64,000 bases of DNA, taken from the NCBI RefSeq assembly GCF_033115175.1, contig NC_084836.1, positions 67,751,297 to 67,815,296 on the forward strand. The letters are read 5' to 3'. Below the pieces are notes generated by a model. The model did no database searches. It saw only the letters and a list, made by a program, of their open reading frames with translations, and was not told where the DNA came from. Of the stretch, positions 59,241 through 64,000 are shown in pieces (the stretch's first letter is position 1; each line of letters opens with the position of its first letter). Source of the DNA: Lepus europaeus (lineage: Eukaryota > Chordata > Mammalia > Lagomorpha > Leporidae). The position numbers and the translations under genes are program-made.

Positions 59241-59660
59241 AAGATTTATTTTTATGATTTTGAAAAGCAGGGTGGGGCCGGCGCTGTGGTGCAGTGGGTT
59301 AAAGCCCTGGCCTGAAGTGCCGGCATTCCATATGGTGCTGGTTCTAGTCCCGGCTGTTCCACTTCCAATCCAGCTCTCTGCTGTGGCCTGGGAAAGCAGT
59401 AGAAGATGGTCCAAGTGCTTGGGCCCCTGCACCCACATGGGAGACCTGGAAGAAGCTATTGGCTCCTGGCTTCAGATTGGCGCAGCTCTGGCTGTTGTGG
59501 TCATTTGGGGAGTAAACCAGCAGAATGGAAGATCTGTCTCTCTGGCTCTACCTCTCTCTGTAACTCTGTCTTGAAAAAAAAAAAAAGGGCAGAGTTATGA
59601 GGGGGAGGACAGATAGAGGGATCTTCCATCTCCATGCTCTGGTTCACTCCCCCAAAAGGC
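59241..59660 (-). mobile_element. C-repeat SINE fragment split by another SINE
   Basis: The antisense tail AAGATTTATTTTTATG at 59241-59274 resumes at 59587 as GGCAGAGTTATGAGG and GATCTTCCATC. The sense SINE at 59275-59586 lies inside it. The head side is missing. Confidence 0.75.
59275..59586 (+). mobile_element. C-repeat SINE, type A
   Basis: Sense, GGGGCCGGCGCTGTGGTGC head to CTGTCTTG plus poly(A). Inserted into an older antisense copy. Confidence 0.94.
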
Positions 59661-60119
59661 GGGACAGGGGCTGGGAGCCCCTGCAGCCAGCTCTCTCCTT
59701 GCCTGTTGAGACGTGGACTTTCTCCGGGATGGGAGAATGCCTTCTCAGGGCCATGTTCTTCCACGGAGCTTGGTTCAAGGTCTAGTACCATATGGGGTAT
59801 TCAAGAAAAATAAGAATTTTTTAAAAAAGTGACAGCATTCACTGGACTCAAACTCCCCTGAAAAGGCAACAGACGCACACCCAGGGCATCCTGTAGCTGT
59901 GCTTCGCCTCTGCCTGGGCACCCGCAGTCCCTGCTTCTGTGGCTTTTGTCCTAGTGGGCCTGGTCCAAGTCCTGTCGCCGCTGTCTCATTGTCACCCCTC
60001 TGGCTTTCCATGAACCCAGCTCAGAGCCCCTCTTCCTCAGAAGGCCGCTCAGAGTCCACCCAGCTCTGAGCAGGGGTCGCCACCGCTGTGCGCTCAGCAT
60101 TTGTAGCATCGGGGCAGCA

Positions 60120-60350
60120 TCCAGGTACGCAGCTTTGGAATCCGTCAGCCGTGGACAGGTGCTGCCTCTCCCGCTGAACCGGTTGCATCATTTAGGTAGA
60201 GCCCTTAATCTTTTAAATCCTTGTTTCCACATCTGGAAAAAATAAACAAAACATGAAGGTGACAATGGCAGCTGCTTCCCGGTGTTGTTGTGAGGATTAA
60301 AAGATTAACTTCGTGAAGTGTTTCACAGAAAAATCTGGACACAAAAATCA
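60120..60350 (+). repeat. MIR-like ancient SINE
   Basis: AGGTAGAGCCCTTAATC, TCCACATCTGGAAAAAATAA, TTGTTGTGAGGATTAAAAG and GAAGTGTTTCACAGAA match the sense MIR 3' half. Confidence 0.7.
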
Positions 60351-60439
60351 GGCAATAAATGGTATGCGTTCAGCTGGTAAAAGAGGTGAACTGAAATGTT
60401 TCTCTCTGTAAAATGTTGAAGGTAAAAGCTAACAGTTCC

Positions 60440-60535
60440 TATTAGCACCTGGTCAGGTAGCCAGCACAGGTGCCATTATTATCCCATTTGGCGGTTAACA
60501 AAACTGAGGCTCTGAAAAGTCCATCATCACTGGAA
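60440..60535 (-). repeat. MIR-like ancient SINE fragment
   Basis: GCCATTATTATCCCATTTGG and AACAAAACTGAGGCTCTG match the antisense MIR core. Confidence 0.55.
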
Positions 60536-60609
60536 TCGAAGGCTGTGGCTGTGGATCTTACACCTTACCCCTTTGCTTTGTGTTTCCTACATTCTTGTTT
60601 ACTTTGTTC

Positions 60610-60866
60610 AAGAGAGAGCATGCGAACGTTGCTCTCCTGTGAGCTGGTTCATTCCCCAAAATCCTGCAATGGCTGGGCCAAACATATCTAATTCTGGGTC
60701 TACCCTCTGGGTGTCAGGGATCCACCTAACTTGAGTTGTTACCTGCTGCCTCCCAGGTAACAGGAAGCTGGTCTTGGGAGCAGAGCCGGGATTTGAATCC
60801 AGGCTCCCTGATAGGGGAGGCAGGTGTCCGAGTGGCAGGTTAACCACTGAGCCAAATGCCCGCCCC
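60610..60866 (-). mobile_element. C-repeat SINE, old
   Basis: Antisense; diverged body (CTGGTTCATTCCCC, CTGCTGCCTCCCAGG) and a head ending AAATGCCCGCCCC. Confidence 0.8.
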
Positions 60867-61329
60867 TTCTTTCTCCTTCTTGGACACCTTACCCTGTTGC
60901 CCTCTCCTGCCTGTATTTCCCTCCCTTGATTGTGTTAGGGGCTCCCCCTACCGCAGATGGGGGCTCACGCAGAGACCTGGCTGAGCAGGGAGGGTACAGG
61001 ACGACAGGGGTGGGGGGTCTCTCAGCCTGGATCCACAGAGAGAGACCCTCAGAGAGAGGTCCCTGACTCCTGTCGGGCACATGCCTGTTAGCTCACAAGT
61101 GGCTTCTGTGAGGTCCGCAGTCTCAGGGTAAGATGAGAATCGGGGGCCCCAGCTGAGGCCATTGGTCAGTGAGGCAGCCTGCGTTTTCCTCGTCTAGCTA
61201 AAGGTAGACCAGCAAGCCTGACCCAGAACGCTTTCTCAGGCCATCGGCCAAGCAGTTATGGAGTGACTTCAAGAAGTGGCCGTGCCCTTGGTCCACACAA
61301 GGATTTCCTATAGGAAGGGCGGCTTCTTG
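60867..61329. other. Spacer, nothing recognised
   Basis: About 460 bp between a SINE and the LINE-1 fragment, with no recognised feature. Confidence 0.45.
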
Positions 61330-61955
61330 AGCTCCCACATATAAGGGACAGCACGTGATGTCTGTCTTTCTGTGCCCATCTGTTTAGTTGCAAAAGGGTA
61401 GAGTTTCAGTTTATTTTATAGCTGAATAGTATTCCACAGTGCTTCCATACCACGTTTTCTTTATCGATTCATCTGGTGATGGGCATCTTGGTTGATTCCA
61501 TATTCTGGCTGTTGTGAACATGTTGCTATCAACAGGGAGGTGCAGGTATCTTTTTGACACAACCTGTTCCCATCTTTTGGGTGTAGACCCGATGGTAGCC
61601 TTGCTGGATCATATGGCAAGCCTATTTCTAATTTTCTAAGAAATTTGCATACTGTTTTCCCCAGTGGCTGCACTAATTTACATTCCCACCAGCAGTGTAT
61701 AAGTGCTCCCCTCTCTCCACATCCTCGCCAGCGTCTGTTACTCTCTGTCTTTTGGATTTGGGCCATTCTGACAGGGGTGAGGTGGTATCTCATTGTGGCT
61801 TTGATTTTTCATTTCCCTGATGGTTAGCAATGGGGAGCATTTTTTTCATGTATTTGTTGGCCATTTGCAATTCTTCTTTCAAGAACTGTCTATTGAAGTC
61901 TTTTGCCCATTTCTTAACTAGATTGGTTATTTTGTTGTTGAGTTTTAATTTTATT

Positions 61956-62286
61956 TCTTTTAAAGATTTATTTATTTACTTGAATGTCAGAGTTATACAT
62001 ATATGTCAGAGTTATATATATATGTACATATATATATGTACATATCTCTATGTATGTACATATAGGCAGAGAGAGAGAGAGAGAGAGAGAAGTCTTCCAT
62101 TGGTTGGTTCATTCCCTAGCTGGCTATAATGGCTGGAGCTGTGCCCATCCATAGCCAGGAGCCAGGAGCTTCCTCTGGGTCTCCCATGCGGGTGCAGGGG
62201 TCCAAGGACTTGAGCCATCTTCTACTGCTTGCCCAGGCCATAGCAGAGAGCTGGATCGGATTGGAGCTGCCACAGCGCTGGCCCCC
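61956..62286 (-). mobile_element. C-repeat SINE inside LINE-1
   Basis: Antisense; tail TTTAAAGATTTATTTATTTA, a TATATGTACA-rich expansion at 61999-62062, body, and a head with an internal deletion of about 70 bp. Confidence 0.9.
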
Positions 62287-62293
62287 AAGCTTG

Positions 62294-62295
<2 letters not shown>

Positions 62296-62382
<87 letters not shown>

Positions 62383-62389
62383 TTTTTTT
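62296..62389. repeat. (CTTT)21 microsatellite plus T run
   Basis: A long uninterrupted tetranucleotide tract (62296-62380) then T9, on the head side of the adjacent SINE, so it is not that SINE's tail. Confidence 0.95.
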
Positions 62390-64000
62390 GGTTCAAGATA
62401 GCTTTGGCTATTCTGCGTCTTTGGTGATTCCATATGAATTTTAGGACTGTTTTTTTTTCTAATTTTGTGAAGAATGTCATGGTATTTCGAAAGGGATTGC
62501 ATTGAATCTGTAGCTTGCTTTTGGTAGTATAGACATTTTAATGACACCGATTCTTCCAATCCACGAGCAAAGAATATCTTTCTATTTCTTTGTGTCCTTG
62601 ATGATTTCTTTCATCAATATTTGGTAATTTTCATTGTACAGAGCTTTCATTTCTCTGGATAAAGTTATTCCTAAATATTTGATTTTTTGTGGCTATCTTG
62701 AATGGAATTTCTTTCTTGTTTTTTTCTTTCAGAGAGTTCCCTCGTTAGTGAATAAGAAAACTGTTTTTTTTTTCTATCTGTTTGTTTTGTAACTTGTAAC
62801 ATTACTGAACTGGTTTATCACTTCTCAACAGTTTTTGGTGGAGTGTTTCGCTTTTTCCACGTATAACATCATGGTACCTGCAAACATGGGGCTTTGGACT
62901 GTCCTATTTTCCAGTTCTGATGCCTTTATTCTTTCTTCTGCCTCATTGCTCTGGCTAAAACTCCAGTACTGTATTGGATGAGAGTGGCAAAAGTGGACAT
63001 CCTACTCTTCTTGTTCCAGATCTTCCGGGAGGCGCTTTCCCCATGGAGTATTAGATGGATATTGGCTGTTGGTTTGTGATACGTGGCCTTTGCAATTTTG
63101 AGGTATGTTCTTCCTGTACCTAATTTGTGAAGGGTTATCATGAAGAGGTGTTGAATCCTATGGAATGATTTCTCTGCATCTGTTGAGATGGCCATACGGT
63201 TTTCTATCTTCATTCTGTTGATGTACTTTATGATGTATATTGATTTGTGACTGTTGAACCCTCCTCCCACCTCTGGGATAAATCCCACTCGATCCTGAGG
63301 TATGATCTTTTCCTGTGGTTTTGGAGTTGGTTTGTGAGTATTTTGTTGAAAATCTTTGAGTCTCTGTTCATTAAGGATCTAAGTCTATAGTTTTCTTTTC
63401 TTTTCATTTCTTTGTTTGATTTTGGTATCAAAGTGATGCTGGCCTCAAATAAAGGGTTTGGCAGAGTTTCCATCTTGCTCAGTATTTTCAAATAGTTTGA
63501 AAGGTATTGGAATTCAATCCTCTGTAAATGTTTTGTGGAATTCAGCAGCGAAGCCATCAGGTCCTGGACTTTTCCTTGATGGAAGACTTTTGATTACTGC
63601 TTCAATCTCATTACTTGTTATGGGGCTGTTTAGATTGTCTAATTTTCTTGATTTTAACCTTAGTAGGTTGTATGAATCTAACAATTTATCCATTTTTTAA
63701 AGGCTTTCCTGTTTATTAGCATATAATCCCTTCTAACAGTTTTTCAGGATCTTTTGTATTTCAGTGCTGTCAGTTGTAATGTCTCTTTTTTCATCTCTAA
63801 TTTTATTCATTTGAGTTTTGTTTTCTGTTTTTTTCTATGTTAGTCTGGCTAGAGGCTTATCCATCTTGTTTATCTTCTAAAAAAAAAAAAAAAACCCAGC
63901 TTTTTGCTTTGTTATCTTTTTTTTCCCCTTTTTGCTTTGTTACCTTTTTTTCCCAGTCTTTTGGCTGGAGAATTCAATCCATTTACATTCAAGGTTAGCC

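Larger units (their letters stand above)
61330..64000 (-). mobile_element. LINE-1 ORF2 fragment, antisense, runs off the window
   Basis: Reads as L1 ORF2 on the reverse strand. About 63557-62930 encodes reverse-transcriptase segments such as LPNPLFEASITLIPKSNKE, KENYRLRSLMNRDSKIFNK and STDAEKSFHRIQHLFM, with several stops and frameshifts. 61945-61400 is the C-terminal part (complement of ATAGCTGAATAGTATTCCAC). The 5' end lies beyond 64000; bases 63951-64000 still look like upstream ORF2. A C repeat and a (CTTT)n tract (61956-62389) interrupt it, and roughly 0.6-0.7 kb of expected ORF2 is absent there. Not capable of movement. Confidence 0.93.

Noticed and set aside
62124-62480. Lys/Glu-repeat reverse-strand frames near 62.3 kb
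   Set aside because: Translation of the (CTTT)n microsatellite and SINE, not a gene.

Overview
This is mammalian genomic DNA, almost certainly from a rabbit or a close lagomorph relative. The evidence is about 39 copies of the tRNA-derived lagomorph C-repeat SINE (CSINE), together with multi-exon GT-AG genes. Two SINE tail types occur. Type A ends in a CT-rich stretch plus AAATAAATAAATC. Type B ends in CTGCCTGTC plus poly(A), and its head carries GGTTCTAGTCCCGG. The window lies in the type II (basic) keratin cluster. It holds three complete keratin genes on the + strand: KRT77 (4812-17352), KRT1 (25209-29570) and KRT2 (50506-57562). This is the order known from the human 12q13 cluster, read in the direction of transcription.

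Each gene has nine exons. The internal exon sizes are identical in all three (215, 61, 96, 165, 126, 221 and 35 nt for exons 2-8), with a TATA box upstream and an AATAAA signal downstream. The predicted proteins are 591, 619 and 660 residues. All have a Gly/Ser head, an alpha-helical rod bounded by LNN(K/Q)FASFIDK and LLEGEE(S/C)R, and a Gly/Ser tail. Known biology of the family: K1 pairs with K10 in suprabasal epidermis, K2 acts in the upper spinous and granular layers, and K77 is known from sweat ducts and mouse suprabasal epidermis. No frameshift or internal stop is seen.

Layout: 1-4.68 kb is repeat-rich upstream DNA; 4.68-18.48 kb is KRT77, with eight of its nine intronic SINEs antisense; 18.5-25.1 kb is C-repeat-free spacer; 25.1-30.0 kb is KRT1; 30-50.2 kb is SINE-rich spacer; 50.4-58.0 kb is KRT2; 58-61.3 kb is SINEs and old MIR fragments; 61.33-64.0 kb is an antisense LINE-1 ORF2 fragment that runs off the window.

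No unknown multi-gene system is visible. The most notable signals are: a 111-bp inverted, 96%-identical copy of KRT2 exon 1 placed about 0.54 kb upstream of the KRT2 TATA box; an Arg in KRT2 at the head position where K1 has its cross-linking Lys; a 78-bp in-frame repeat in the KRT2 tail; a 13.8-kb interval free of C repeats around KRT1; and several nested or palindromic SINE arrangements. All identifications come from reading the sequence and from remembered family sequences, not from a database search.
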